Assembly: GCA_963377175.1 (NCBI GenBank)
Contig: CAUJNA010000581.1
Location: 30,001-94,000 of the forward strand
DNA length: 64,000 nt
Origin: Effrenium voratum
Taxonomy: Eukaryota; Sar; Dinophyceae; Suessiales; Symbiodiniaceae
Direction: 5' to 3'
This document shows positions 1-11,389 of this stretch, piece by piece; the stretch's first letter is position 1; the number at the start of each line of letters is the position of its first letter. The notes under the pieces are model-generated. The model did not search any database, was not told the DNA's origin, and saw only the letters and a program-made list of their open reading frames with translations. The translations under genes were made by a program, and so were the position numbers.

Positions 1-1690
1 GGGGCTGTGAAGACCTCGAAAACTACCTCGCGAGAACCATGCTCTGGCCATGGAGGGATGAGTCACTCTGCCTTTGAGCTATCCAACATGTCTTCAAAAA
101 ACGGAATCGGATGGGGTTGAGATGCGGCAACACAAAGCTACATCAACAAATGACCCAAGCAATGGCTCGCACTGGAGAACGTCCATCCAGCCATCTGCCG
201 AGCCACAGGCTCCTCGTGCATGTAGTTCTGCACGCCCCAGTCCACTTGCCATCCTCGGAGTTGCCACTTGCTGCCCCAGATTTGACAAAACCAGCGGCCA
301 CTGGCCACTCGGCAACAACAATGTAGAAAGCAAGCCACTGCCACGATTTGCTTTTTTTCCATGCCGTATTCTCCTGTAAGCAATGTTTTAGCATTTTCCG
401 ACATCAAGCTAATTTGACGCTTCAATTTTGTACTAGCAGGAGAATTTCCTATCAGCTTTATGGTTTGTTGCTCTTTATTATCTTTTTTTAGCTGAATGCC
501 AGGGTTGACTAAGGTAGCGCTAGAAAATATTTTCGGAATGAAAAAAATATGATGAAGATACCGTATTGACGTTTTCAGATACCCTATCAGAAAAGAGCTT
601 AGTAGGATCTTCGAATCGAAGATCATTAAGAGACTGAATTACTTGGCTTAAAACAGACCCTTGCACATTGGGGCGCTTGTCACGAAGAAAAAGTAGCACG
701 CAATGTATCAATGTGTTCAGCCTTTGAGGACACGCAAATTGATTGAGCGTTGTCAGTTGGTACCTGCGTAGTCATGTTTGCCATCTGATTTGCAACTTTG
801 CCAAATTCAGGGCCAGTTGAAGGTGCCGCTAGCAAACTCGCAAACTGCAGGCCAGAGATCTAGTGAGAGAGGGACATCTCCGTGCAGATTCGCGGTCCGT
901 TTCCGTGCAAACGTGGAAGGAGATCCAAGGGTCAAAAAATCCAAATCGAACAGCGGAAAACCTCCAAAAGCACAAAGCTCAAACGCCCAAATGTCAGATT
1001 AAAAAGCTAGAGCGAACAGTCGGAAAGCTGCGCAATTGCAGCAACATCGTGAAATGTTCAAGGTCAGTGCATCGCAAGACAGCACAAAACTGGTGCACTT
1101 TGAACCTTTGATTTTGTCAGAGGAGAAGCAATTCGCATCGGACAAGCACAAGAGTAAGGTCTAAAGCACCCTTTGCAGGCTCCTCAAACAACCAAGCGTT
1201 TCGATATGTTTCGGTTCCCATTCGTAAACATGTGGCACATGTCCGGGCACCATTGATGATGTTGCTTCAAAAGTCAGGCCGCGTTGGAGTTGGCTGAAGG
1301 GGATACAGCTCAACAAAACAAGTGCCACGAACTTTGGGGATCAAAAACGCGTGGTCCCGAGTCCTCCCCTCTAATCTCTTCATTGTGACCACACGATCCA
1401 TATTCCCCGAACTTGATCGGTTCGACACATTGAAGCTGAAGCAGTTTCTTCAAGTTCCAACTCGGAAGGCCGTTCCCTCAAAACGACCCGCTGAAAAACG
1501 ATCAGCATCTAGCTCAGGAGTTGTGTGATTGTTTGCTTGTCCTTTTTCAAAAAATGATCAGCTGAAAGTGCTTCACTCAATCTCTAGCTTCGAAGCTTTC
1601 CTTTTGAGCTGCCGATTTAAGAAACGATGAAACACCGATAATGTCCGGCAGGGCCCATCGGGGCGGAACGTGTTTAAAATAAATAGTTTG
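1..1690. other. Non-coding host DNA, no gene recognised
   Basis: No reading frame here resembles a protein family, and none has convincing exon borders. Short open frames overlap one another on both strands as expected by chance. No repeat or RNA gene was recognised. Confidence 0.5.
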
Positions 1691-1694
1691 GAGC

Positions 1695-1925
1695 ACACAT
1701 CGTTGTCTCTTCTCTTTTCTTTCTCTTCTTGTTTCTCTTCGCTTTCTCTTCCTCTTCCTCTTCATCTGCCTCTTCCTCTCCCTCTTTCTTCTTCTCTTTA
1801 TCTTTCTCGCTCTCTCTCCCTCTCCTTTTCTTTTTATTTGCTTTCTTTCTTTTTCTCTTTCTCTTGTTATTTCTCTTTCTCGCTCTCTGTCTCTCCTCTC
1901 TCTGTCTCCCTCCCTGCCTCCAGCT
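1695..1925 (+). repeat. Polypyrimidine (CTTTCT/CTCTTC) low-complexity tract
   Basis: About 230 bases are almost pure C/T on the plus strand, made of irregular CTCTTC, TTTCTC and CTCTCT units. The Ser/Leu/Phe-rich frames (plus) and Arg/Lys/Glu-rich frames (minus) that run through it are by-products of composition, not genes. Confidence 0.85.
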
Positions 1926-3550
1926 CACGAAAGTGGAAAACGCTTCCCCCGAAAAAAACCCCAAAAAAAAAGGAAAAAAGAGGGAAAACCGCAAATGCGA
2001 CCGAGATGGCTCGCACACATGCGGAAGAGCCGAACTCACGCACAGAGCCACCTTTTCGGCCACGCATCTAGTCATGAAGGTCATGCGTGGGTGCATGCAT
2101 TCTTAGAGAGAGAGCTGGCTCAACTAGTTCAGGAACTATGGGAGTTCCGTCTACACTTCCTTTAATGATTTGCATGATGGTGGCGATGCGTCTTCAGAGT
2201 ATGTATTCGACTTTTCAATGCAACAACTGCGTGTTTCGTTTGTTCAGGAGGCTCAGGAAGCTCCCTGGAGCCAGAATTTCAATGATTATGCTTCAACATG
2301 TGTGAAAACGAAGTGGTCGGGGCCACATGCCACAAAGGAACCCAAAGGCATGCCCCCAAAATCGACACCAGAGAGGGAAAGCGTGATAGACTCTGGCTTT
2401 ATATGCGGGGCGGGTCTTCTGTTAGGGCTCCCCCCCCCAAAAAAAAAAACAAAAAAGTATAGTATCTCATTTAGTTGCCCTTTGAAACCGACAAAAAAAG
2501 ACCTCTGCCGAACGAAAGTTCCAACAATGTCTATTTTGAGGGCTTAACCAACAAACCAAAATATCAAGCATGCGCAACCTGACACACATCAGAAGCAGCG
2601 TCAGAACTAGCATGGGCAAGTGGCGTTGACTAGACAGCTGTCAAACCAAGCAGGTGATTAGTGAGTGGAATCCTCCACCAGCCAATCCAGAAGCCCGAGC
2701 CAATTCTAAACCAACCCTAGCGCAAAACCAACCTCAGCCGCATGTTCAACCCACCCTGAACCAAGCCTAAACCGACCTTTCAGCCTAAACTAACCCAAAA
2801 AAGACTCAAACCCACTCTCAGCCAACCCTAGCACTCCGAACTTGCCCTAGACCAACTGTACACTGCCCCTTTAGCGCCTTCAACCAAACCTACACTCGCC
2901 CTGCGACCCAGCTTGCTCCCAGCAGCCCAAGCTGAAGCAGTTTACCAGGATGACCAGGGCCAGCACTTTTCCAAACCTCGGCGAGTCACGGCCCGGATTA
3001 TTCAGATACCGATGAGACTGCTCATGTGCCAAGCGGGGCGACTTCGCAACAGCTAGCGATGCCTCATGCCTGTTCCCGCGCACATCCAGACTCAGGGCAC
3101 TCCGGTGGCATCCTCTTTTCTCCTTATACATCTCTCAAAGATCTCCCTACCATCTTCCCATGGGAAGTTGAAGCCACTGCCGAGGATCGTGGGCGTTTCC
3201 AGGAAGAGCCGCGCCTTCTTTTGCAGAACCTGCGACGCTTTGCATGGGGCGGTAGGTACCCCCAATTCAATGCATCAGTCAAGCCATCGTGCTACAGCAA
3301 AACCGGAGGTTCGGCTGCCAAGAAATGTCAACGGATAGCAAGATTTGAGCGACACTCGCCAGAGAGCAGGTCTTGCCTCCACCTTCGTGTCGGTATCCAA
3401 TATCGGATCTCCAAACTTCTTAAATGCCCTGAGTTTCCATGCAAATGGCCATGCCGAACTCACAAACCATCACAGACTTCGCCACCAGACGGGTTAAAAT
3501 GCTTTCCTTCCCTACCAACAAACACAAGCACGTCAAAAACAATCATAGTC
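1926..3550. other. Non-coding host DNA with degenerate CCTAAACCAACC-like repeats
   Basis: No gene recognised. From about 2690 to 2890 the plus strand carries many irregular units such as AACCAACCCTAG, AAGCCTAAACCGACC and CAGCCTAAACTAACC. They are loosely reminiscent of the CCCTAAA telomere repeat but interrupted and irregular. The rest shows no structure. Confidence 0.45.
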
Positions 3551-3551
3551 G

Positions 3552-4660
3552 TCACGGTTCACCACCTTGCAAAGCCTGGCCCTTGATGGTTGATGGCTTG
3601 TACCTAAAGGTTGGCAGCAGGCGAGCAATCTTGCAGCTCAGAATCTGGTGGCTGCTTTCTTGCATCTCAGCTTGTAAGTGCGCCGTCACTGACTTGGTCA
3701 TCCGGTTTCTGGCTGCTTCCGCTCGGGATGCTTCGGCTTTTGCTTCGGCTTTTTCCGCTGCGGTCGCCTCCAGTTTGGAATCAGTTGTCCTGAGTGCATG
3801 AGCCAACATTTGTTGGGAAGCCTTACGTTCATCGTTTGCTTGTTGCGCCGGATAATGCATCAGGGAACTGCCGCCCAACGAGAGAATCGCGCTGCACATC
3901 GCTGATGGAATGGTCCTTCGAGGAGGGTTGCAGCTCAGGCAATCACAAAGCAGGAATTGTTCAAACAGGCGAGCGGGCTGTGAATCTCATGTGCATGATT
4001 GTACATTGGCTTTGGCAGATCACCCTCCTGGCCTTGCTCTGCTGTCTCTGCTTCTCGGGTAGCACAATGGGTTCGTCGGGCACATTTGGCAGTTGTGGCA
4101 GCTCGACAGTCACGGAAGTACTGGCACCAATTACGCAAGTACACGATCCAGAAAAACATGCAAGATGCAAAGCATGGGTGTGGGTCAAAATTAAACCATC
4201 AGGGGACCACAGCATTTAGTCCTTGGTTCCATTTACAAGTGTTCCATTTTGGATACCCATGTTTGACCCACAGCCACATGTACTTCCTGTACTGCGCACT
4301 TGCTTTGTGGCTTATGGCTAAGCTTCGCAACTTGGGAGCTCAAGGCGCCGCCCAAAGCCACAAGCTGCACTCGAAAGACTTTCGCAACTGCGCGTCGCGT
4401 CTGCTCGCCTCTTGGCAGGAATGGCCTCAGACACTTCACTTCGAAGGTGCTGGGAGAGGCGAGAACGCCCACATTTCTCTCTCCCCGCCTTTGGCTGGAG
4501 AGGCAGCTCGGCCTAAAGAAGACGAATTGCACCCCCGCCAGCTGCTAAACATCCAAGGCTTTAAGACTGCGTCCAAGAGGCCAATAAACGATCGGCAAGG
4601 CGTTTCTCTTGCTCTTTCAGGAGATCCTGAATGGAGGCCAGCAGGTTGGTCTCTTGCCTC
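3552..4660 (-). CDS. Candidate exons of a coiled-coil host protein (unrecognised)
   Basis: I do not recognise this gene. Two minus-strand stretches look coding. One at about 3580-3845 is Ala/Glu/Lys-rich with heptad-like spacing (contains EATAAEKAEAKAEASRAEAA). The other at about 4565-4655 reads LRQETNLLASIQDLLKEQEK and then a stop, and is also coiled-coil-like. Both are preceded on the minus strand by the same sequence, GATTGCCTGAG, which ends in AG and could be a shared splice-acceptor end. Between them is a copy of an inverted-repeat element (4172-4279). Exon borders are not settled and the frames may not belong to one gene. Chance Ala-rich ORFs in GC-rich DNA are the alternative. Confidence 0.3.
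4172..4279 (+). repeat. Inverted-repeat element, family A (diverged copy)
   Basis: Begins with TGGGTGTGGGTCAAAA and ends with TTTGACCCACAGCCACAT, which are imperfect reverse complements. The ends match the copies at 50389, 55517, 63218 and 63484; the interior is more diverged. Confidence 0.6.
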
Positions 4661-4799
4661 AGGCAATCACATTGGCAGCCAACCACATCATACACAGAAA
4701 AAGGCTAGCAAGATGCTCCAAAAGCAGCTGCTGCAAACTCCGGCTGACCTTGGCTACGGCACATTTAATGTACCTTCCTTGACGCCTTTGTGACACTCA

Positions 4800-7100
4800 G
4801 GTTCTACCTCTGCCCCTGCCCGTCACCTATACACTTCAAGGTGTAGTGCCTCAACTGAACCTTCTTTCTCGGACTCAGACTTCAGCACCCATCTCGGAGA
4901 GCTCTTTCCCTTCCGCCATCCCATCCAAAGGGAAGCGGGTGCGGCAGCAAAGCCGGGTTCTGCGAGTAGAGCCAAGGTAGTGGGCTCAATCCTACAAAGC
5001 ATTGACTTTCAAACGCCGGGCGTGTTCATGCGCTGCCTTGCTTGTGTTGCTTGTTTTGCTTGTGTTGCTTGATGCACCTGAGCCAACCATGGACGTCATG
5101 AATCAACACCTTAAGCCTGAGCCAAGCCCTCCGTTTCAGGGAAGTCAGAGAATCTAGATGGGGCATCGTGGCCCAGGCCGGGAATCGTGCCCGTCCATGG
5201 CCCAAATCTTGCCGCCTGCACCGCTTTTCTCATTGCCTAGTCAATCGTCTCGACCGCTGGGAGCTGCCACACTTGAAGTCCGAATGCTCCAGCCAGCACA
5301 AAGCATGTGCCACAGAAGCCGCAGGCCTGCAACGTACCAGCTGTGCGTCGAGGGAGTGCACAACATTGCGCACCAAACGAGATACACTAGAGGGTGGAAC
5401 CGGAAAACGCAGGAAACGGGTGTGGGCCGGTTGAAAAATTGAATGGGATTGCGGCAGTGAATTCTTGGGCGGGTATGCGACAGGGCCGTGGAGCACATTC
5501 GTTTCATACATACCCTGTGAAGAAATTCCTCATGCGTCCTTGCAGAGCAGGCTTTGGGGCTTAGAGCAGGCTTTCGCCAGGCCGTCGTACAGAAAAAGAA
5601 GTTCTCAGCGGAACAAGTATTGTGCTCAAATGCGACTGACGGTTTGAGGGTACGTGACGAGCAACTCTGCACCCATCCTGTTGCGGAGATCTACGTGGAA
5701 CGTAAGGCCTTGTAAAATCACGTGTAGCACATGCAGGCAAGGGACGCTTCCGCAGCTGGAGCTCGAAAGTCGTAGCTATTTAGCCCACGCCAGATGGCAG
5801 CAAAAGGGTGTCGCTGGCCCAATCTGGGTTGGGTAGATGACGAGGACAGAATCGACCGATGCAATGGGATTTGCACCGAATAGATGTATCGAGGCATAGC
5901 ACGAGCACAGCATGAAAACTCTTCCGGCCTCTGCTAGCGCAATGGATCGACATTGAGCCCCGCAGGCACAGGAGCAGGTTCAACGGAACAACGCATGATG
6001 CAAAGCATATAAAAATTCACCCCACAAAGGCTTGTGTACCTCGGAATTTTGTGGCAACACCTAGGATAGCTCAATAAAAGGTGGACGCGTCCGATGCACA
6101 GAAGGCAATAGAAATCCCCGGAAGGCACGCTTCTGGACGGTGTCTTCACACTTCGAGGTGAGAGCCCAGGTGCGAGCAGGGCAGTCGCATCTCGCCTGGT
6201 GCCCGTTGCAGTCTGAGGGGCGCAGATTTGCCTAACAAGTATTCAAACAAAAAACTGTCCACCTGTTCCTTTGCATGTGTGATGCATGGACGCTCGCATC
6301 AGAAGTTCCCGCGTTTCTCTGTAGTGCTTGGCCGCGTGCCGGCGACCATGACAGGCTCCATTTTTAGGACGTACGCGTGATGAAAATACAAAACTGACAC
6401 TTGCAGCCGCGGATCATCTGCAAACAGCAAGACGAGGAACATGGAGTTGCACGGCTGACAAAAGGCTAGCTGAACAGCTTACTGGACCAATCCATGTATG
6501 ACATCATCGGGCAAACCCCGCCACCTGAGCGCGTTCGTTGCTCACACGCTTAGATGGGGGGGAACATAACGCCACAAGTTCTCACAGAAATATACTAATT
6601 TGCTGGCCTTTCTTGTCGTTTCTCCCTGACGGAAGTCTCCACAAATCGACGCAATGCATGTTGTTTTCAGAATTGGCCCCGGGAACTCCTCAGAGCCCTT
6701 GGTGCGCTGTAAAAAACACACAATTAGGATTCTTTCCCTGCAGCCAAGATGACTCAAGAGCTCTGCGTGTGAACCGAGGGCGGCGAAATGCAAACAGTCA
6801 AGTGTGTCCACGACAACCTTGTGGCTTCCACACGCCTCAAGCTCTTTGTTGCCTTGGGCGGGATGCTGCTAAAGCAACAGCCACGCGCTCCTTGCCCGCG
6901 ATCGCATGCTCCCCGGTCAAGGCCCTCATGCTGACCTTCAGAGATCCACGTCTCCACTGGGACTTTCAGCAGAACCACGGAGCCATCTGCCATGGACTTA
7001 AATTCCTCGACTTTGCGCCTGGGACGCAGAAGGGCTCGGACACAGGGGGAAGCGGCTTCTATGGCGGAAGCAGGCTACACGTGTGGGATCTACGATCCTG
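4800..7100. other. Non-coding host DNA, no gene recognised
   Basis: Several open frames exist, including a 291-codon plus-strand frame from 6538, but none shows family similarity and frames on the other strand overlap them. A short TTGCTTG-type repeat lies at about 5035-5075. Confidence 0.4.
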
Positions 7101-7106
7101 CATGCC

Positions 7107-7330
7107 CTGGAGCATGGTCAGACGCGCGCGCGCAGGCCAGCAGGGCGACTTGCGAGATCGCGGTGGACACGGGCGTGAATTTGCCAGCGAAGCTGATCCC
7201 TTCCACTTCATAGAAGACCTGTTCGTGAGGGCGATCGAGGGCCACCAGACCCCGGTTTGTGGAAGTGACGACTCGGCCCTTTTTGTCGGTCTCGAAGTGA
7301 GGCCACTTCCGGAGATGACCTTGGCGGCTG
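7107..7330 (-). CDS. Exon-like open frame, unrecognised
   Basis: On the minus strand a frame reads WPHFETDKKGRVVTSTNRGL, followed by an aromatic and hydrophobic stretch with EQVFYEVEGISFAGKF, and stops near 7107. The residue mix is that of a globular protein rather than of translated GC-rich DNA. An AG lies just upstream of the Trp codon and could be an acceptor. It sits on the same strand as, and downstream of, the WD40 gene and could be its 3' exon or a separate gene. No family recognised. Confidence 0.35.
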
Positions 7331-7842
7331 CAGCATTAAAATCACGAGATCGAAGATGTTGCACAAGAAGCTTGTTCCATGGGTCACATCGCGCCACTGA
7401 GTTCCGCTGGTAGGTTTACCAGCTGAGCAGTATATACTCGGGCCAAAAACTGTAGATCCAAACCGCAAATTCCCGCCCAGCCGTTGGGGAACTAGAAGGT
7501 TTGGGCCCAGAGACGTACCCAGCCAATCACCCGTAACTAATTAGTGATACTTTGGAATCTGACCCCTTGCTCCCAGAAAAATAGGAAATCTAAACTACTT
7601 ACATCATGGTAAGCTCTTTTTGCCCCCAGGTGGCTTTGCCAAAAGACAGGTAGAGAACATGTTTGTCCAGAATAACTCTGGCAAAGCAAATCACCGGTTA
7701 CCAGCCTGCACCTGGCGCGTCTCCAACTGCGAGCGCTCCGCAACCTCCATGGTGACGCCAGTGCTTCTGCCAAAGGCCTGCAACTGGCAAGTGGGGTTCG
7801 CAGCTTCAGAAGAATCAAAATTCAAAAGGTGTGCGGCCGGCC

Positions 7843-8841
7843 CTACCCTGCCTGGCCCAGCTGCCAACTGCAAACCGTCTTGCCAGTATTTGCGCTGGAC
7901 AAGCGTGCCACTCCATCCTTGCTGCCTGAAAGGATCCAGTGACTGCAGGGCGACACATCCACGCAAAGCACTGGGGACTGATACGGCTCCAGTCTCAGCG
8001 CTTCTTTCCCTGACATCAGCCACACCACAAGTTGGCCATCATCACCTGCAGTCACCACACGGGACTGGTTGGGAAAGACCACCACTGCATTCACCGGCCC
8101 AGCGTGGCCGCTGAATTGGCACAGCAGCTGCCCATCGTCGGAGAACCGCTCGATTTGCCCCCGCATGCCCGCGGTGAAGACGTTGCCCCCGAAGCGTGAG
8201 ATGGTCAACGCGCTGAGACCCGCACCGCCTTGACAAAGAAACTCCTCATTCTCCACACGCCAAACTTTGGCAACGCCATCCAATCCAAGGGTGATGAGCT
8301 GACAACCGTCGGGATAGACAACCCCAGAGACAACCACAAATCTGTGATTCAAAGACGCGAAAAGGGAAGGCTTGCTGCTGCCCTGTATCTTCCAAATCTT
8401 GGCGAACCCATCGCAGCCGCCGGTCAGAAAACACCTGCCATTTGGAAACGGGGTCACGCACAGCACACCGCCTTCATGCGCCCGGATCGCAAATACTTGC
8501 TCCCCGGTCACAGCGTTCCAGATTCGCACAAAGCCATCCTCTCCTCCCGTGGCGAGGCGGCCGGCCAGCGTGCAGCAGCTGGTGACTGCAAAGGGCACCT
8601 TCACCCCGCACCGGGCTTTGTGCCCGTGGGCCGCGAAGCTGTGCAAGCGCGTTGGAGCCGACAGCTCCACGCTTGGCACCGGCACCTCCACCGGCGAGTC
8701 CAAGTGCACCACAGCGTTGGTCTTCAGCAGCGGGGGCTTGCGACGCAGATATGACCTCCGCGTGAAACGGCTCGTCGCAGATCTGGCCTTGGGCTTCGCC
8801 TTTGGCGCCTTTGGCACATGTCTGCTGCGCAAAGTGATCAT
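7843..8841 (-). CDS. WD40-repeat beta-propeller protein
   Basis: This 332-residue frame is uninterrupted from ATG to stop. The first 70 residues are basic and low in complexity (KAPKAKPKARSATSRFTRRS). Residues about 73-330 hold six WD40-type blades, each with the usual GH/AH start and a Trp-Asp-like end. Examples are GGEDGFVRIWNAVTG, GGCDGFAKIWKIQG, LDGVAKVWRVEN and AGDDGQLVVWLMSG. WD40 propellers are scaffolds for protein complexes and have no catalytic role of their own; the partner here cannot be named. The frame ends at GCAGG followed by GTAGGG, which is also a good splice donor. The gene may therefore continue, for example into a short open stretch at about 7690-7775, supplying a seventh blade. 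It is followed on the same strand, about 400 bases upstream, by the nitrilase gene. Confidence 0.85.
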   Translation of the reverse strand: MITLRSRHVPKAPKAKPKARSATSRFTRRSYLRRKPPLLKTNAVVHLDSPVEVPVPSVELSAPTRLHSFAAHGHKARCGVKVPFAVTSCCTLAGRLATGGEDGFVRIWNAVTGEQVFAIRAHEGGVLCVTPFPNGRCFLTGGCDGFAKIWKIQGSSKPSLFASLNHRFVVVSGVVYPDGCQLITLGLDGVAKVWRVENEEFLCQGGAGLSALTISRFGGNVFTAGMRGQIERFSDDGQLLCQFSGHAGPVNAVVVFPNQSRVVTAGDDGQLVVWLMSGKEALRLEPYQSPVLCVDVSPCSHWILSGSKDGVARLSSANTGKTVCSWQLGQAG

Positions 8842-9251
8842 GGCGCGGTGGATCTAGGCATGCCCTGCGTGGTTTGTTTCGGCTGAAGGCTTGCTCTGCT
8901 TGTTGAGATTCGGGCTTAAGTTGGAAGTTGGAAGCTGATATGCTGCCAGTGGGGAGTCCATAGCGTCTTTGAGCTGATGATGGCTCCAACCAAACACCAA
9001 AACAAAGCATGAACATCCTGACAGGTTCCTTCAGGGCTCCTCCAGCACAAGCTGTGACACACTGAGCTTTCAAAGGTCCAAAAGGAAACATGCAAGAAAG
9101 CGTGTAAAAACAGTCTGCGCGGGCTCATAAGGGGCTTCCTCTTGCTAAGAATTCCTGGCTCCCAAGGCAAGCGCATCAGGATTCCACATGCAGGACTGCA
9201 TGACATTATTTTCCGCGATGGCTAGCACAGCACATGACTATCAGGTGATGT
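8842..9251. other. Intergenic spacer between the nitrilase and WD40 genes
   Basis: A 410-base spacer with no recognised feature. It would hold the 3' end of the nitrilase transcript and the 5' end of the WD40 transcript. No spliced-leader-like sequence was seen. Confidence 0.5.
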
Positions 9252-10070
9252 TCATTTGTACTCCCCTCGTTCCTTGCGGCACCTCATAAATTGGAAAGAG
9301 CTTTTGACTGACCTCAATTCGTCCTTGGTCGCCTCATGAACCACGACGGTTTCCTCCATTCCAATTCTTGACGTGATCTTGTGCTTGCCGTCAACCCATG
9401 GTGGGCACCACATTGAACCACCAAAGTCCGGCCCCGCATAGTTCACAGCAGCCCAATACACCTGGTTCTCTAGAGCACGGCACTCTACAAAAGATTGCCA
9501 CGTAGCATACGTGACGTCGCGGGCAAAGGCCGCGGGCTGCAACAGAATCTCGCACCCTCGTCCCACTGCAAGCTCCCGGCAGAGCTCTGTGTAGCGAATG
9601 TCAGCACATATCAACAAACCCACGCGGAAGCCTTTACAGTCAAAGGTGCACAAGGTTTCTCCACAGGTGAAGTGCCGAGTCTCTGCACAGTCCCCAAAAT
9701 CGCAGAGATGGATCTTGTCGTAGCTTGCGATCACCTCACCTGAAGGGTCCAACACAACCTGCCGGATGCAAAACCCAGACTGGCTTTGGCCTGGAACTCC
9801 GTAACAAATATACGCGCCACGCTCCCGGGCGACCAGCGAAAGAGCTTGCCGGCAAGGCGCCGTTTCCAGTCGCTCATCTTCTGACATCTCGTCCAGAGAA
9901 TTGAACACGTGTGCATTGTAACCAGTCGGGGCTAGTTCCGGCAAAACATAGATGTCCGCCTGCGGTGCCTTGCTGATCAAGTCTGCTGCATGCTGTACGA
10001 GCTGAGCTTTGCCAACTGATGGCGGCTCGCTTGCAGGCTGAATCTGCACCAGTCCAACTTTCAAAGACAT
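9252..10070 (-). CDS. Nitrilase / carbon-nitrogen hydrolase family amidase
   Basis: This 272-residue protein is a complete member of the carbon-nitrogen hydrolase superfamily, which cleaves C-N bonds in amides or nitriles through a Glu-Lys-Cys triad. All three catalytic residues are visible: Glu45 in LPELAPTGY, Lys119 in YDKIHLCDFGD and Cys155 in LLICADIRYTEL. The start motif KVGLVQIQ and the length both fit (family members are usually 260-320 residues). The substrate cannot be told from sequence; plant and bacterial relatives include N-carbamoylputrescine amidases and omega-amidases. No signal peptide is seen, so it is probably cytosolic. The frame is intronless and lies upstream of the WD40 gene on the same strand, in keeping with the unidirectional gene arrays of dinoflagellates. 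Confidence 0.9.
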   Translation of the reverse strand: MSLKVGLVQIQPASEPPSVGKAQLVQHAADLISKAPQADIYVLPELAPTGYNAHVFNSLDEMSEDERLETAPCRQALSLVARERGAYICYGVPGQSQSGFCIRQVVLDPSGEVIASYDKIHLCDFGDCAETRHFTCGETLCTFDCKGFRVGLLICADIRYTELCRELAVGRGCEILLQPAAFARDVTYATWQSFVECRALENQVYWAAVNYAGPDFGGSMWCPPWVDGKHKITSRIGMEETVVVHEATKDELRSVKSSFQFMRCRKERGEYK

Positions 10071-10660
10071 GGCATCAACAAGCTGGCACAGCTAGGGCCA
10101 ATCGTGCCAACACAAAAACAAAAGAGCTTTGCTCGCGTGTAAGCTGGGTGGAGCTCCAAGAGAAGCAAATGTCCAAGCCAAAATGCTGTGAAGCGACTCA
10201 AATATTATGTTCATGGTTGAGCTAGTGCAAGGACTTCAACAATGCAAAACAATTCAACAATGCCCAAAAAATGCACATGCTTGCCGCACACTCGCTGATA
10301 GCTGCGAGAAAGGAATTGGCATGCGGAACCTTTCAGTTTTGTATAGTCACCGCAGAAATTGGATTCTCGTCCAAAGCAGATTTCGGGTGAAGCAGAATAT
10401 GCAATGATGACTCACGACTGGCATTACCAAAAAGCACCCAAAAAAACTCCGAACGTCTCCCGCGGCTAGACTCCCAGCGCTGCCATTTTGGGTCACGTGC
10501 GGTGTCCGGTGCCTTTCTCCTTGGGGTAGGCGTTGCTCAGTTTCGGCCCGTTGTTTCTTTTTGGTAGATCCACATGCTGTCAATGATGCCTGTTTTTTCC
10601 GAAAGCATTGCGAAGGGTTCTTCCGGTAAAGTCGTTGCGTTCTGCACAGCTCAACTGCAT
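10071..10660. other. Non-coding spacer, no gene recognised
   Basis: Upstream of the nitrilase gene on the minus strand. No exon-like frame, repeat or RNA gene seen. Confidence 0.45.
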
Positions 10661-10671
10661 AGGGGAAGCAG

Positions 10672-10885
10672 GCTAACATGCATAGAGGCATGCATAGGGA
10701 AAGTGCACAGTGAAATGCATAGAGGCATGCAAAGGGCAAGTCCAGAGTGAAATTTGTGCAGGCATGTGTAAGGCAAGCGCACAGTGAAATGCATAGAGGC
10801 ATGCATAGGGCAAGTACAGAGTGAAGTGGAAAGATGCCTGCACAGGGAAAGTAAGTAGACAGTGAAATGCATAGAGGCATCCTCT
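10672..10885 (+). repeat. Satellite array, unit about 33-40 bases (GAAATGCATAGAGGCATGC family)
   Basis: Six imperfect tandem units, each built around GTGAAATGCATAGAGGCATG followed by a spacer such as CATAGGGCAAGTACA. The same unit recurs at 13255-13370 (opposite strand), 27000-27175 and 27555-27590, each time next to a retrotransposon fragment. Confidence 0.85.
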
Positions 10886-11215
10886 AACCGCCGGGCCCTG
10901 TGCTTGGCTGCGGAGCGGCAGACGGCTGGGTCGGGCACTGGCTGCCAGCTCGAAGACCCATCGGCGCGGGCGGAAGGCCGAGCAACGAACCCGCCAGCGC
11001 CGGCAGCGAGCTTGCGTTGCTCTGCCGCGCGCAACGCCGCGCCGTCTCGATCGGCGGCTCCCGCCTGCGCCCTGCCCTCGCGGTTCAAGGGCGAGACAAG
11101 CGTGGCATCGCAACACAACCAAACGCCCGAAGCCGTGTTGTTGTGGACGACGAGGTCCAGCCGCCGCCAATCGGCGGCATCGACCCCTGGCACACTGGTG
11201 TGTGCTTGATGGATT
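10886..11215 (-). mobile_element. Decayed non-LTR retrotransposon, C-terminal fragment
   Basis: Read on the minus strand, this GC-rich piece contains WRRLDLVVHNNTASGVWLCC, then DATLVSP and AGAADRDGAAL. I associate this pattern with the conserved C-terminal region that follows the reverse transcriptase in abundant dinoflagellate LINE-type elements. The reverse transcriptase catalytic region itself is not here. It is bounded on one side by the satellite array and on the other by a GATA-rich tract. Confidence 0.55.
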
Positions 11216-11355
11216 AGATAGATAGAAAGCGCAAATCGACAAAAGACAGACACAACAGACAGACTGTTGATTGGCAAATAGATGCCAAGGTAGGTAGATA
11301 GATAGATACAAAGGTAGACACATACGTAGGCAGACAAGTAGATGGCTAGATAGAA
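11213..11355 (+). repeat. Irregular GATA/TAGA microsatellite
   Basis: Interspersed AGATAGATAGA units with AGGTAGACA and GTAGGCAGACA variants. Confidence 0.7.
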
Positions 11356-11389
11356 GGAAAAACCTGGCCCTCGAAGCCGGCGGCCTCGC

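Noticed and set aside
1670..2106. 125-140-codon frames across the polypyrimidine tract
   Set aside because: Ser/Leu/Phe or Arg/Lys/Glu composition follows directly from the C/T-only sequence; no family or splice signals.
2690..2890. Internal telomere repeat
   Set aside because: Units vary in length and sequence (CCTAAACC, AACCAACC, CAGCCAACC) and never form consecutive CCCTAAA repeats.
6538..7413. 291-codon plus-strand frame
   Set aside because: No recognisable domain, and an overlapping minus-strand stretch at 7107-7330 looks more protein-like.
8842..10110. Relic spliced-leader sequence upstream of the single-ORF genes
   Set aside because: Looked for the dinoflagellate leader core (CCATTTTGGCTCAAG) on both strands near both starts and did not find it.
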